A stretch of DNA of 64,000 nucleotides from positions 1-64,000 of the forward strand of contig NZ_JAEMNW010000004.1 in the NCBI RefSeq assembly GCF_016481275.1, given 5' to 3'. Positions 36,001-45,707 of this stretch are shown here, in pieces (within the stretch, counting starts at the first letter, position 1; each line of letters starts with the position of its first letter). Source of the stretch: Antrihabitans auranticaus (GTDB lineage Bacteria > Actinomycetota > Actinomycetes > Mycobacteriales > Mycobacteriaceae). The position numbers were made by a program, and so were the translations under genes. Under the pieces are notes generated by a model. It saw only the letters and a list, made by a program, of their open reading frames with translations, was not told where the DNA came from and ran no database searches.

Positions 36001-39000
36001 ACCCAGAACCCGGTCGGCCGCCTCGGCGGACTGGCGGAGTGGGCCGTCGAAGGTTCGCAGGCAATCCACCCGAAGACAGGCGCAACGCTCACCGAACTCG
36101 ACGCAAGCCATGTCGAATTGAAGGTGCCGCTGCGCAGCGACAAGGCTGTCACGATCCGCATCACGGTTGGCGAGTCCACGCTCGACGGCGGCGCTCCGGT
36201 CGTCACGGAGTCGGATGCCGAAGCGTCCATGTCCGCGCTGCTTTCGGTCGCGGCCGGCCAGGAACTTCCCGCGGTCAAGACAGTCGGTGGCAGGTCCGTC
36301 GCACACCTCAACGTGGCATGGACACCCGACCTCGTTGCCGACCACGGCGGCGTCACCGGTTCCTCGATGCCGGAGGCCCTCGAGTCGACCGGAAACACCG
36401 TGCCCGACGTGGTTGTCGGCGCCTGCTGGCCCGCGGTCTTCGCGGTGCTCGGCGGAACCAAGACGGCTGACGCGAAGAGCGTCATCGAAGGCATGCTCGA
36501 TCTGGTGCACCTCGATCACCAGGTGCAGTTGACGGGTGAATTGCCGGACGAGACAGCGATTTTCGCGGTTCGCGCCGAGAGCAAGGACGTGTTCGACACT
36601 GACCTCGGCCGCGTCGTCGAGGTGCACGTCGAGATCGGCGTCATGCTCGACCACGGCCTGCAGACACCCACCGTCGCAAAGCTTGTGGAGCGCTTCGCGA
36701 TTCGCGGTCGCACCGGAAAGCGCGAGCTGACGGACCCGGCAAAGGCCGGCGGTTCGCTGAGCGCGGCAGCCGGCGATGCCGCACGAAAGCGTCGTCGTGA
36801 CACCACGATCGTCGCGCCGCGCAACATGGCGGCATTCGCGGCGGTCTCCGGTGACCACAACCCGATCCACACCTCCGGGGCTGCGGCGGCACTCGCCGGC
36901 CTCGGCGACCCGATTGTGCACGGCATGTGGCTTTCCGCCGCTGCTCAGCACGTCGTCGCCGCTGCCGATGCCACCGCATCCGTTCCTGCGCGTCGTCTGA
37001 CGGCGTGGACGGCTCGGTTCCTCGGCATGGTCCGTCCGGGCGCGACGATCGATGTCCGCGTCGACCGGACCGGCATCGACGGTGGTGCCGAGATCGTCGA
37101 GGTCTCGTGCCGCGTCGCCGGTGACCTCGTCATGGTCGCAACCGGCCGCATCGCAGTACCGAAGACGATCTACGCGTTCCCCGGCCAGGGCATCCAGCGG
37201 CAGGGCATGGGCCTCGAAGCCCGGACCCGCTCGAAGGCTGCCAAGGAGATCTGGGAGCGTGCCGACAAGCACACCCGCAAGGCTCTGGGCTTCTCGATTC
37301 TCGCGGTCGTTCGCGACAACCCGACCTTCATCAAGGCACGCGACGGCGAGCACAGGCACCCCGCGGGCGTCCTGCACCTGACGCAGTTCACCCAGGTCGC
37401 AATGGCGACGCTCGGTGTTGCGCAGATCGCCGAGCTGCGCGAATCGGGTGCCTTCGTCGAAGGCGCACTGTTCGCGGGTCACTCGGTCGGTGAGTACAAC
37501 GCGCTCGCCGCGGCCGCCGGTGTGCTGCCGCTCGAGGCAGTGCTCGAGGTCGTGTTCCAGCGCGGATCTGCGATGCATCAGCTCGTCCCGCGTGATGCGA
37601 AGGGCCGCAGCGACTACCGCATGGCTGCCATCCGCCCGTCGCAGATGGGTCTGCCCGACAGCGAGGTCGAAGGCTTCGTGTCCGGCATCGCCGCCGAGAC
37701 CGGTGAGTTCCTGCAGGTCGTAAACCTGAACCTGCGCGGTTCGCAGTACGCGATCGCCGGCACGGTCCGAGGCCTGAAAGCTCTCGAGTCGCAGGTCGAA
37801 GAGCGAGTTGCCGCGTTCGGTGGCAAGCGCGCATTCATCCTGGTTCCGGGTATCGACGTGCCGTTCCACTCGACCGTCCTGCGTGCCGGTGTCCCGGAGT
37901 TCCGGAGCAAGCTGCAGAAGCTGCTGCCTGCCGACCTGCACCCCGAAATCCTTGTCGGACGCTACATTCCGAACCTGGTCCCGAAGCCGTTCTCGCTCGA
38001 GCGTGAGTTCGTTCAGGAGATCGCGGACCTCGTTCCGTCCGAGCCGCTCAACGAGGTCCTCGCGGACTTCGACGACTGGGCTGCCCGGCCTGCCGACCTC
38101 TGCCGCGTTGTGCTTGTCGAGCTGCTCGCATGGCAGTTCGCGAGCCCGGTGCGCTGGATCGAGACGCAGGACCTGCTCTTCACCGACGAGGCGCACGGTG
38201 GCCTCGGCGTCGAGCGCTTCATCGAGGTCGGCCTCGGGTCCGCCCCGACGGTCGCGAACCTCGCGTCGCAGACGCTGAAGTTGCCGGGTCGCATCGGCAA
38301 CCAGGTCGAGGTCTTCAACATCGAGCGTGACGCTGCTGCTGTCTACGCAACCGACGTGGACGCCGCGCCTGCCGAGGACGACGTCGTCGAAACCGCGCCT
38401 GCCGCACAGGCTTCGGCGCCTGCGGCTCCCGCTGCCGCACCCGCGGCCCCGGCTGCAGCGCCCAGCGGTGGTCCCCGTCCCGACGACATCGCCTTCTCGG
38501 CTTCGGACGCAACCAAGATTCTGATCGCGCAGTGGACGAAGCTGCGCCTCGACCAGATCGGTCCCGTGGACACGATCGAGGCGCTGTGCGACGGCGTTTC
38601 CTCCCGCCGCAACCAGTTGCTCGTCGACCTCGGTTCCGAGCTCTCGCTCGGTGCCATCGACGGTGCCGCCGATGCCGACATGGCTGCTCTTGCGGGCACG
38701 GTCCAGAAGCTAGCCCGTACCTACAAGCCGTTCGGTTCGGTGCTGACCGACTCGATCGGTGACCACCTGCGCAAGGTGTTCGGCCCGTCGGGCAAGCGTC
38801 CCGCCGCGATCGCCGAGCGCGTCAAGAAGGTCTGGGAACTGGGCGACGGCTGGGCCAGCCACGTGACCGCCGAGGTTGCCCTCGGCACCCGCGAAGGGTC
38901 GAGCATCCGTGGCGGTAGCCTCGGCGGGCTCGCCGACGGTGCCGTCAGCGACGGTGCCGCAGTGGACAAGGTGATCGACGCTGCGGTTGCTGCCGTTGCT

Positions 39001-42000
39001 TCGCGCCGTGGCATTTCGGTCGCGCTGCCCTCCTCCGGTGGTGGCGGCGGCGGCACGATCGACGCAGCCGCGCTGGGTGAGTTCACCGAGAACATCACCG
39101 GTCGCGAAGGCGTTCTGGCTTCGGCCGCGCGCCTCGTGCTCGAGCAGTTGGGCCACGTCGAAGAGGTCTCGGTTCCCGAGGCGTCGACCGACGCCGAGCT
39201 CATCGACCTCGTGTCTGCAGAACTCGGCTCGGACTGGCCGCGACTGGTCGCTCCCGCGTTCGACGGCAAGCGTGCGGTCCTGTTCGACGACCGCTGGGCA
39301 AGTGCACGTGAAGACCTCGTGCGGCTGTGGATCGACGCGAACGATATTTCGACCATCACGGTCGACGGCTTCGTCGGTGCAGGCAAAGATGTTGCAGCGC
39401 AGGCGCTGTGGTGGAAGGAACGGGCCGCTGCTGCGGACCGGACCATCCTCGCGGCGGCCTACGGTCAGATCGCCGACGCTGCGGTCCAGCAGACGACGGG
39501 CGAGTACGCCGACGACGTCGCGGTCGTGACCGGAGCGAGCAAGGGCTCCATCGCGGCGGCAATCGCGGGCAAGCTCCTCGGTGGCGGTGCGACCGTCGTC
39601 GTCACGACCTCGCGTCTCGACGATGATCGACTCGGCTTCTACCGCAGGCTCTACCGCGACAACGCGATCAACGGTGCAGCCCTCTGGGTCGTGCCTGCGA
39701 ACATGGCGTCCTATGCCGATGTCGATGCGCTCATCGACTGGGTCGGCAGCGAGCAGATCGACAATGCCGGTGGGGCCAAGAAGCTGCTGAAGCCGGCGCA
39801 GACCCCGACGCTGCTGTTCCCGTTCGCGGCTCCCCGCGTTGCCGGTGACCTCGCCGACGCAGGCGCACGGGCCGAGATGGAGATGCGTGTTCTCCTCTGG
39901 TCGGTCGAGCGTTTGATCGGTGGGCTTTCGAAGATCGGTTACGACCACGACGTCGACAGCCGCCTGCACGTAGTGCTGCCGGGCTCGCCGAACCGTGGTC
40001 TGTTCGGTGGCGACGGTGCGTACGGCGAGTCGAAGGCTGCGCTCGACGCTGTCGTCGCCCGCTGGAGTGCCGAGCGCAGCTGGGCCGATCGCGTCACGCT
40101 TGCCCACGCCCTCATCGGCTGGGTCCGCGGAACCGGCTTGATGGGTCACAACGACCCGCTCGTCGACGCGGTCGAGGAGGCAGGCGTCAAGACGTGGTCG
40201 ACGCAGGACATGGCGTCCGCACTGCTCGAACTCTGCACCGCGGAAGCTCGCGACGCCGCAACCGTCAAGCCCAACCAGGTGGACCTCACCGGTGGACTCG
40301 CGGAAGCCGATCTCGACCTCCCCGCACTCGCCAAGCGTGCTGCTGCGGCCGAAAAGCCCGCAGCGGCAACCGAAGCGGCGGTTGTCGAAGAGACCATCCC
40401 GGCCCTTCCGGCACCGCCGACGCTCACCCGCGACCTGGCTGCCCCGGCGTGGGCGAAGCTCGATGTTTCGCCCGAGGACCTGGTCGTCATCGTCGGTGCG
40501 GGCGAGATCGGACCGTACGGCTCGGCCCGGACCCGCTTCGAGGTCGAGGTCGACGAGGAACTGTCGGCGGCCGGCGTGCTCGAGCTGGCCTGGACGACAG
40601 GACTGGTCACCTGGGAATCGACTCCGCAGGCAGGTTGGTACGACGCTGAATCGGGCGACTTCGTACCCGAGTCGGAGATCGCCGACCGCTACCACGACAC
40701 CGTCATCGCGCGTTGCGGGATCCGTCGCTACGAGGACGACTTCGGCATGGTCGACAACCAGGCGCCGTTGCTGACCTCGATCTTCCTGGACAGCGACTTG
40801 ACCTTCGTGGTCACAGGCGAGGCGGACGCACGGTCCTTCTACGCTGCCGATCCGGCGCACACGGTCATCGCACCGGTCCCGGACAGCGGCGACTGGAAGG
40901 TGACTCGCAAGGCAGGCACCGAGATTCGCGTGCCGCGCAAGGCGAAGCTGAGCAGGACGGTTGGCGGCCAGATCCCGACCGGCTTCGATCCGACCAAGTG
41001 GGGCATCACCGCGGACATGGTCAGCTCGATCGACCGCGTCGCGTTGTGGAACATCGTCACGACAGTCGACGCGTTCATCGGCGCTGGCTTCTCGCCGACC
41101 GAACTGATGCGCTGGGTGCACCCGAGCCTCGTTGCCAACACTCAGGGCAGCGGCATGGGCGGCATGACGTCCATCCGTTCGATGTACGTCGATTCGCTCC
41201 TCGGCGAACCGCACGCCAACGACATCCTGCAGGAAGCGCTCGGCAACGTCGTTGCAGCGCACGTCGTGCAGGCCTACGTCGGCAGCTACGGCGCGATGGT
41301 TCACCCCGTCGCGGCGTGCGCTACGGCTGCGATTTCGGTCGAAGAGGGCGTCGACAAGATTCGACTCGGCAAGGCGCAGGTCGTCGTCGCCGGTGGCTTC
41401 GACGACGTCAGTACCGAAGCGATCGTCGGCTTCGCGGACATGTCGGCAACTGCCGATTCCGCTGCGATGCACGCCAAGGGCATCAGCGATCGCCGCTTCT
41501 CGCGGGCCAACGATCGTCGTCGCGGCGGCTTCGTCGAATCGCACGGTGGTGGCACGGTGCTGCTGGCTCGCGGTGACGTCGCGCTCGAAATGGGCTTGCC
41601 GGTTCTCGGCGTGGTCGGTTTTGCGCAGTCGTTCGGTGACGGCGTCCACACGTCGATCCCGGCTCCGGGTCTCGGCGCGCTGGGTGCAGGTCGCGGTGGC
41701 CGCGAATCGCAGCTCGCGTCGTCGCTGCGCAAGCTCGGCGTCACGGCCGACGACGTCGCAGTCATCTCGAAGCACGACACGTCGACCAACGCGAACGATC
41801 CGAACGAGGCCGAGTTGCACGAGCGTCTCGCGTCCGCGATCGGTCGGTCCGAGGGTGCACCGCTGTTCGTCGTCTCGCAGAAGAGCCTGACGGGTCACGC
41901 AAAGGGTGGCGCGGCAGCGTTCCAGATGATCGGCCTGTGCCAGGTGCTTGCTCAGGGTGTCGTGCCGCCGAACCGCAGCCTCGACTGCCTCGACGACAAG

Positions 42001-42387
42001 ATGGCCGAATTCCCGCACCTCGTGTGGGCGCGTGAGCCGCTTCGCTTCGGCGAGGGGCTTCCGCTGAAGGCCGGTCTGGTGACCAGCCTCGGCTTCGGTC
42101 ACGTGTCCGGGCTGATCGCGATCGTGCACCCCGAGGCATTCGTCCAGTCGATTCCGGAGGCACAGCGTGCCGATTACCGGGCGCGTGCGAACGAGCGTCT
42201 CGGCAAGGGTCGCCAGCGGCTCGCCCAGGCAATGTGCGGTGGCGACACGCTCTACGAGCGTCCGGCCGACCGTCGGCTCGGGTCCGACGACCACGCTGTT
42301 CGGCAGTTGGAAGCCGACATGCTGCTGTCCGAGGATGCACGCCTCGGCACGGATGGCGTCTACGCGGCAGGTCAGGGCTGCAAGTGA
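33076..42387 (+). CDS. fas: Type I fatty acid synthase (multifunctional FAS-I)
   Basis: A 3103-residue cytosolic megasynthase for de novo acyl-CoA synthesis, feeding mycolic-acid and membrane lipid production. Domains in order: acetyltransferase with GHSQG (about 164), FMN enoylreductase (IEGGRAGGHHSW, about 590), MaoC-type dehydratase (SGDHNPIHTSG, about 1258), malonyl/palmitoyl transferase (GHSVGEYNALA, about 1467), an Ala/Pro linker, and ACP with phosphopantetheine Ser 1842 or 1843 in DGVSSRRNQ. Then come ketoreductase (VVTGASKGSIA, about 2151) and ketosynthase, with Cys2748 (AACATAA), the His of SKHDTSTNANDPNE and that of SLTGHAKGG. The chosen GTG has AAGGAGAGG upstream. All catalytic motifs are intact. 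acpS overlaps its stop. Confidence 0.97.
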   Translation: MTVNESAAPGNGRGAHSSQHTTPNGSKKQTPSRVALADRLLAGEPYALAFGGQGASWLDVLAEITRDSGLEPEITALVNEAAALVEPVADELVVVRPVGFDPIGWMLDRDLAEGDGDATAVPSDAVLTSGAVSLPGIFLTQLASTRALTMQGIDPNVTPPVISVGHSQGLLGVYSIEDGMTRDAELLAIAQLSGAAAGLVGRRRGLIGSPTRSPMMSVANVDPDELRKVVEEVAEGVDPKIAPFLSIRNGRRRVVVSGAPAQLERLRDRCKEITAQQTREREEKKRGGAVFSPVFESIPVALAFHHPTLAEHVEIVGKWAAQCGIDVDRAKEIASRCLYEPVDWVEEVDRIVESGARWVLDMGPGDLLTRMTAAALRGTDIGVIPVATRGGQRNLLTPGATPEVRAPWSTFAPKPVTLPDGRVVVETAFTKLTGRSPILLAGMTPTTVDAKIVAAAANAGHWAELAGGGQVTEPIFEDRVAELKTLLEPGRSIQFNSLFLDPYLWKLQLGGKRLVQRARAAGAPIDGVVVTAGIPELEEAVALIAELSDAGITHIAFKPGTVAQIRSVIRIANEVPDFPVIMHIEGGRAGGHHSWEDLDDLLLDTYAELRTRPNVVVCVGGGIGTPERAAEYLTGSWANAHGYPTMPLDGILVGTAAMATLEATTSPQVKKMLVDTPGTPDWVGAGTAEGGMASGRSQLGADIHEIDNTASRCGRLLDEVAGDADAVAARRDEIIAALDGTAKPYFGDIETMTYAQWLQRYVEMCVGLDPHKDFDCGSDLGDAIAEATTDPWLDSTWRNRFHEMLQRAEARLHPVDRGPIPTLFPEADDLNRPVAALCDLKARYPEAEEAILHPADVAFFIALCKTPGKPVNFVPVVDGDVRRWWRSDSLWQAHDPRYSADQVCIIPGTVAVAGITKLDEPVGDLLDRFEKATTDSLLGAGVATTAVASRRHAGVIAGPIDIVLSAPDVFWSGRMTQNPVGRLGGLAEWAVEGSQAIHPKTGATLTELDASHVELKVPLRSDKAVTIRITVGESTLDGGAPVVTESDAEASMSALLSVAAGQELPAVKTVGGRSVAHLNVAWTPDLVADHGGVTGSSMPEALESTGNTVPDVVVGACWPAVFAVLGGTKTADAKSVIEGMLDLVHLDHQVQLTGELPDETAIFAVRAESKDVFDTDLGRVVEVHVEIGVMLDHGLQTPTVAKLVERFAIRGRTGKRELTDPAKAGGSLSAAAGDAARKRRRDTTIVAPRNMAAFAAVSGDHNPIHTSGAAAALAGLGDPIVHGMWLSAAAQHVVAAADATASVPARRLTAWTARFLGMVRPGATIDVRVDRTGIDGGAEIVEVSCRVAGDLVMVATGRIAVPKTIYAFPGQGIQRQGMGLEARTRSKAAKEIWERADKHTRKALGFSILAVVRDNPTFIKARDGEHRHPAGVLHLTQFTQVAMATLGVAQIAELRESGAFVEGALFAGHSVGEYNALAAAAGVLPLEAVLEVVFQRGSAMHQLVPRDAKGRSDYRMAAIRPSQMGLPDSEVEGFVSGIAAETGEFLQVVNLNLRGSQYAIAGTVRGLKALESQVEERVAAFGGKRAFILVPGIDVPFHSTVLRAGVPEFRSKLQKLLPADLHPEILVGRYIPNLVPKPFSLEREFVQEIADLVPSEPLNEVLADFDDWAARPADLCRVVLVELLAWQFASPVRWIETQDLLFTDEAHGGLGVERFIEVGLGSAPTVANLASQTLKLPGRIGNQVEVFNIERDAAAVYATDVDAAPAEDDVVETAPAAQASAPAAPAAAPAAPAAAPSGGPRPDDIAFSASDATKILIAQWTKLRLDQIGPVDTIEALCDGVSSRRNQLLVDLGSELSLGAIDGAADADMAALAGTVQKLARTYKPFGSVLTDSIGDHLRKVFGPSGKRPAAIAERVKKVWELGDGWASHVTAEVALGTREGSSIRGGSLGGLADGAVSDGAAVDKVIDAAVAAVASRRGISVALPSSGGGGGGTIDAAALGEFTENITGREGVLASAARLVLEQLGHVEEVSVPEASTDAELIDLVSAELGSDWPRLVAPAFDGKRAVLFDDRWASAREDLVRLWIDANDISTITVDGFVGAGKDVAAQALWWKERAAAADRTILAAAYGQIADAAVQQTTGEYADDVAVVTGASKGSIAAAIAGKLLGGGATVVVTTSRLDDDRLGFYRRLYRDNAINGAALWVVPANMASYADVDALIDWVGSEQIDNAGGAKKLLKPAQTPTLLFPFAAPRVAGDLADAGARAEMEMRVLLWSVERLIGGLSKIGYDHDVDSRLHVVLPGSPNRGLFGGDGAYGESKAALDAVVARWSAERSWADRVTLAHALIGWVRGTGLMGHNDPLVDAVEEAGVKTWSTQDMASALLELCTAEARDAATVKPNQVDLTGGLAEADLDLPALAKRAAAAEKPAAATEAAVVEETIPALPAPPTLTRDLAAPAWAKLDVSPEDLVVIVGAGEIGPYGSARTRFEVEVDEELSAAGVLELAWTTGLVTWESTPQAGWYDAESGDFVPESEIADRYHDTVIARCGIRRYEDDFGMVDNQAPLLTSIFLDSDLTFVVTGEADARSFYAADPAHTVIAPVPDSGDWKVTRKAGTEIRVPRKAKLSRTVGGQIPTGFDPTKWGITADMVSSIDRVALWNIVTTVDAFIGAGFSPTELMRWVHPSLVANTQGSGMGGMTSIRSMYVDSLLGEPHANDILQEALGNVVAAHVVQAYVGSYGAMVHPVAACATAAISVEEGVDKIRLGKAQVVVAGGFDDVSTEAIVGFADMSATADSAAMHAKGISDRRFSRANDRRRGGFVESHGGGTVLLARGDVALEMGLPVLGVVGFAQSFGDGVHTSIPAPGLGALGAGRGGRESQLASSLRKLGVTADDVAVISKHDTSTNANDPNEAELHERLASAIGRSEGAPLFVVSQKSLTGHAKGGAAAFQMIGLCQVLAQGVVPPNRSLDCLDDKMAEFPHLVWAREPLRFGEGLPLKAGLVTSLGFGHVSGLIAIVHPEAFVQSIPEAQRADYRARANERLGKGRQRLAQAMCGGDTLYERPADRRLGSDDHAVRQLEADMLLSEDARLGTDGVYAAGQGCK

Positions 42388-42803
42388 CGATCGTAGGAAT
42401 TGGACTGGACCTGGTGACGGTGTCCGAGTTCGCAGAGCAGCTCGACCGTGCCGGTACGACGATGATCCGCGAGAGTTTCACCGCGGGGGAGCGGCGCTAC
42501 TGCCAAGGCAAAGGCACCGATCCGGCTCGTAGCTATGCGGTCCGGTGGGCGGCGAAGGAGGCGGTCCTCAAGGCTTGGGCGTCCTCCCGGTTCGCCCGCC
42601 GCCCGCAGGTCGGCGACAACCCGTATCTGCTGATCGAGGTCGTCAACGACGCGTGGGGCAGGCCGACCATCAAGCTTCACGGCCTGGCCCAGGACTTCTT
42701 GCCGCGCGCCAAGATTCACCTGTCCCTCACACACGACGGGGACACGGCGGCTGCCGTCGTGATCCTGGAAGACCCAGGCGTGAACGGCGAAGCCGAGGAC
42801 TGA
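42384..42803 (+). CDS. acpS: Holo-ACP synthase AcpS
   Basis: A 139-residue 4'-phosphopantetheinyl transferase. It activates the ACP domain of FAS-I using CoA. The family motifs are IVGIGLDLVTVSEF (with the Mg-binding Asp) and RWAAKEAVLKAW (with Glu and Lys). The GTG start overlaps the FAS TGA as GTGA, giving coupled synthesis of the enzyme and its activator. The pair equals Rv2524c-Rv2523c. It ends 6 bases before the opposing EF-G-like gene. Confidence 0.96.
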   Translation: MTIVGIGLDLVTVSEFAEQLDRAGTTMIRESFTAGERRYCQGKGTDPARSYAVRWAAKEAVLKAWASSRFARRPQVGDNPYLLIEVVNDAWGRPTIKLHGLAQDFLPRAKIHLSLTHDGDTAAAVVILEDPGVNGEAED

Positions 42804-42809
42804 CAGGGG

Positions 42810-44834
42810 CTATGCCTTTTCCTGGTAGCACTTGAACGCCAGAGTGAAGCGACCCCGGCCGTGGGTCATCGACCGTAAGGCGATGGCGTAATCGGTCAGC
42901 TCGCTTTCGGGGACCGAACCTATGACGGTGATTTCACCATTGCTGGCAGGTTCGGTCCCTTCTATTTGCCCGGACCGCCGGCTCAGGTCGGCCATCACGT
43001 CGCCCTGGAGCTGGGTGGGCACGGTCACCTCGACATGGTCGATCGGTTCGAGCACTATCGTGCCGACCTTGTCGATTGCCGCTTTGAGCGCGAGCGCGCC
43101 GGCCATCCGGAAGCTGTGTTCGTCGGAGTCGACCGAGTGGTGCTTGCCGTCGAGCAGCGTCGCCTTGACGTCGACGATCGGGAATCCCTCGCGCCCACCG
43201 CGCGTCATCTGCTCGTTGATGCCCTTGCCGACCGCGGGGATGAGCGATTTCGGAACTACGCCGCCGCGGGTTTCGTCGACGAATTCGAAGCCGCCTTCAC
43301 GCGGTAGCGGTTCGAACTTGACGACTGCAACGCCGAACTGCCCGTGCCCACCGCTCTGTTTCTTGTGCCTGCCTTCGGTTTCCGCGACACCGCGCAGCGT
43401 CTCGCGGTATGCGACCTTGACGGGTTCTGTGTCCACTGTGACGCCGTAGCGGCGCTTGAGCCGCGCGAGAGCAACCTGCACGTGGACCTCGCCGGCGCCG
43501 CGCAGGACGGTCTGCCCGGTCTCGGCGTCGCGGTGCAGGTGCAGGGTGGGGTCGTCGTTCACAAGTTCGGCAAGCGCTGTCGCGAGTTTGTCCTCGTCGC
43601 TCGCTCGTTGTGCGGATATCGCGATGCCATGCACGGGTGCCGGATGGCGCAAGGGCGTCACAACCAGGTTCGTGCCGACCGCCGTCAGGGAATCGCCCGT
43701 TGCGACATCGGTCAGCTTGATCGCACCGACGATGTCACCGGCGACTGCCGACTCGATCGGCGTGTACTTCCCGCCGACGACCTGAAGCAGGTTGTGCAGC
43801 CGCTCTTTTCCGCCTGTTCGCGGGTTGTACAGGATGTCGTCGGCGTGCAGCGTGCCCGTGACCACCTTGAGCATCGCGACCTGACCGACGTAGTCGTCGG
43901 TCTGTGTCTTGAACACGTAGGCGAGCGGTTCACTCTGCGGGTGTGCCTGGATCACTACGGTCCGCTCACCCGACTGGGCTTCGATCGCCGCCAATTCTGT
44001 TGGTGCAGGAGCGATTCGGCACAGGAAGTCGAGGAGTCTGTCGACCGCGATCGTCTCGGTCGCCGACCCGCAGAGCACCGGCCACACGGTGCCGCCGACG
44101 AATCCGGTGTGCAGCGCGTGCTCGAGTTCGCCGACGCTGATTTCTTCGCCGTCGAGGTATCTGCCGAGCAGGTCGTCCTCGATCTCGACCACGTCCTCGA
44201 CGAGGTGTTCGTGCTCGGCGTGCTCCTTGTCCGCGATCTCGGGTGGAATTTCGTCCTTCTCGACCGGGGAGCCGGTGTCATACAGAAATACATGGTCGGT
44301 CAGCAGATCTGCGACGCCGGTGAACTCCGACGCTTCGCCGACCGGAAGTTCGACCGGTTCGACGCCGGTTCCGAAGTGTTCCCGGATGCCGTCCAGCGTC
44401 CGTTCGAAAGATGCACGGTCTTTGTCGAGCTTGTTGACGAAAAGCAGCCGTGGCTTGCCCAGATCGGCGGCGGCCTGCCACAGGATCTCGTCGTTGACCT
44501 GCAGTCCGCTCACTCCGTCGATCACGAACACGGCAACATCGGCAACCCGCAGCGCCGTGAGCGCATCGCCGACGAAGTCGGCGTATCCGGGGGTATCGAT
44601 GAGGTTGAACCGGTACGCATTCCAGTTGAACGTCGCGAGGTGCAGCGTCAGCGACTGTGTCCGGTCTCGTTCCTCGGCAGAGGTGTCAAGCAGAGTGTTC
44701 CCGGTTTCGACGCGTCCCGGCCGAGTGGTGACACCGGCGCGAAAGAGCATTGCTTCGGCGAGCGAGGTCTTCCCGTTGCCCTGATGCCCGACGAGCGCGA
44801 CGTTCCTGATCAGTTCGCTGTCGATGGTGGCCAC
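42810..44834 (-). CDS. EF-G-like translational GTPase (FusA2 type)
   Basis: A 674-residue GTPase with the five-domain EF-G layout. Motifs are G1 GHQGNGKTSLA, G3 DTPGYADF and G4 NKLDKD. The switch I region reads ERDRTQSLTLHLATF instead of the RGITI of true EF-G, and the C-terminal domains include GGHGQFGVAVVKFEPL. This places it with the second, non-essential EF-G-like group (M. tuberculosis Rv0120c-like) rather than the housekeeping fusA of the str operon. Its role is uncertain; ribosome rescue or stress translation has been suggested for the group. It has a GTG start. It is 8 bases downstream of a TetR gene on the same strand. Confidence 0.88.
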   Translation of the reverse strand: MATIDSELIRNVALVGHQGNGKTSLAEAMLFRAGVTTRPGRVETGNTLLDTSAEERDRTQSLTLHLATFNWNAYRFNLIDTPGYADFVGDALTALRVADVAVFVIDGVSGLQVNDEILWQAAADLGKPRLLFVNKLDKDRASFERTLDGIREHFGTGVEPVELPVGEASEFTGVADLLTDHVFLYDTGSPVEKDEIPPEIADKEHAEHEHLVEDVVEIEDDLLGRYLDGEEISVGELEHALHTGFVGGTVWPVLCGSATETIAVDRLLDFLCRIAPAPTELAAIEAQSGERTVVIQAHPQSEPLAYVFKTQTDDYVGQVAMLKVVTGTLHADDILYNPRTGGKERLHNLLQVVGGKYTPIESAVAGDIVGAIKLTDVATGDSLTAVGTNLVVTPLRHPAPVHGIAISAQRASDEDKLATALAELVNDDPTLHLHRDAETGQTVLRGAGEVHVQVALARLKRRYGVTVDTEPVKVAYRETLRGVAETEGRHKKQSGGHGQFGVAVVKFEPLPREGGFEFVDETRGGVVPKSLIPAVGKGINEQMTRGGREGFPIVDVKATLLDGKHHSVDSDEHSFRMAGALALKAAIDKVGTIVLEPIDHVEVTVPTQLQGDVMADLSRRSGQIEGTEPASNGEITVIGSVPESELTDYAIALRSMTHGRGRFTLAFKCYQEKA

Positions 44835-44842
44835 CCTCTCTA

Positions 44843-45532
44843 CTACCGTGTGCGAGACTCCTTCTCCGCAACGAGCAGGTAAGCGACCATCAGACGCTTC
44901 AATTCCGCAACCGCGTCTGCGTGGCTCTGGTTGTCCTGTACGGAGTAGTTGAGCATCGAGTAGACGACGTGCACGAGCACCTCAGCCATCATCTTGCGCC
45001 GATCGCGCGGCGTTCGGGGCGTCAATGGACGCAACATTTTCGTGACGACTTCGGCGAACTCTTTTTCGTGGATCGCACCGGTCGCGCGCGTGGACGGCGT
45101 GGACTGCATTGCCAGCCACACTTCGCGACGGGAGGGGTCCGAGGTCCACAGGTCAGCCATATGGTCGACGAAGTTGTTCATGTACCGCAACCAGTCGAGC
45201 GACGGAATCTCGCCCTGGAAGTCGTCGAGTTCGGCGGAGACGGCGACGAGGTCCTGGCGATTGAGCTCGCAGACGATCACGTACTTGTTGGCGAAGAATT
45301 GGTACAGGGTGCCGATGGGCACCTCGGCGCGCGCTGCGACTTCCTCGCAGGTGAACGACTCGAACCCGACGTCCACGAGTAGCTCGCGCGACGCAGCGAG
45401 CAGTGCGTCGAACTTCTTCTTGCTGCGCTCCTGGGTCGGCCGACGCCGCGGCAACAGCTCCTGAGGGTCCGTTTGCAACTCGAGCGCGGGATCCGGGCGC
45501 CGCTTGGGTTTGGTACTAGTTTGCGACTCCAC
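44843..45532 (-). CDS. TetR family transcriptional regulator
   Basis: A 229-residue regulator. After a basic 30-residue extension the DNA-binding helices read KKKFDALLAASRELLVDVGF and EEVAARAEVPIGTLYQFFANK, the TetR signature. The effector domain follows with no recognisable ligand motif. It is co-oriented with the EF-G-like gene 8 bases downstream, so it may control that gene. It is not FasR as I know its sequence. A leaderless promoter is predicted. Confidence 0.87.
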   Translation of the reverse strand: MESQTSTKPKRRPDPALELQTDPQELLPRRRPTQERSKKKFDALLAASRELLVDVGFESFTCEEVAARAEVPIGTLYQFFANKYVIVCELNRQDLVAVSAELDDFQGEIPSLDWLRYMNNFVDHMADLWTSDPSRREVWLAMQSTPSTRATGAIHEKEFAEVVTKMLRPLTPRTPRDRRKMMAEVLVHVVYSMLNYSVQDNQSHADAVAELKRLMVAYLLVAEKESRTR

Positions 45533-45538
45533 AGTGTC

Positions 45539-45544
45539 AGGCTA
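45539..45544 (-). promoter_or_regulatory. Candidate leaderless -10 element of the TetR/EF-G-like unit
   Basis: TAGCCT on the minus strand ends 6 bases before the GTG at 45532. Confidence 0.5.
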
Positions 45545-45707
45545 GCGGTCCTGGGGCGTCGCCGTCGCATGCGACCGTAACCGCGCGTCTCGGTAAACCA
45601 AGATCAGCCCCGATTCGGGTATTCGGCGCGGGCAAAACCTATCCGCTGGACCGTCCGCGCCGAATTCCTGCCCGTAATCGCGACCTCTGCACAGAAGGGC
45701 TGGTTCC

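Noticed and set aside
33574..38196. A 1540-codon open frame antisense to FAS-I
   Set aside because: It mirrors the G/C-rich third positions of the FAS gene. Its translation is rich in Arg, Asp, Gly and Val with no known motif, and all FAS domains are intact on the other strand.
38710..42294. A 1194-codon open frame antisense to the second half of FAS-I
   Set aside because: Same reason: a shadow of the ACP, ketoreductase and ketosynthase coding sequence.
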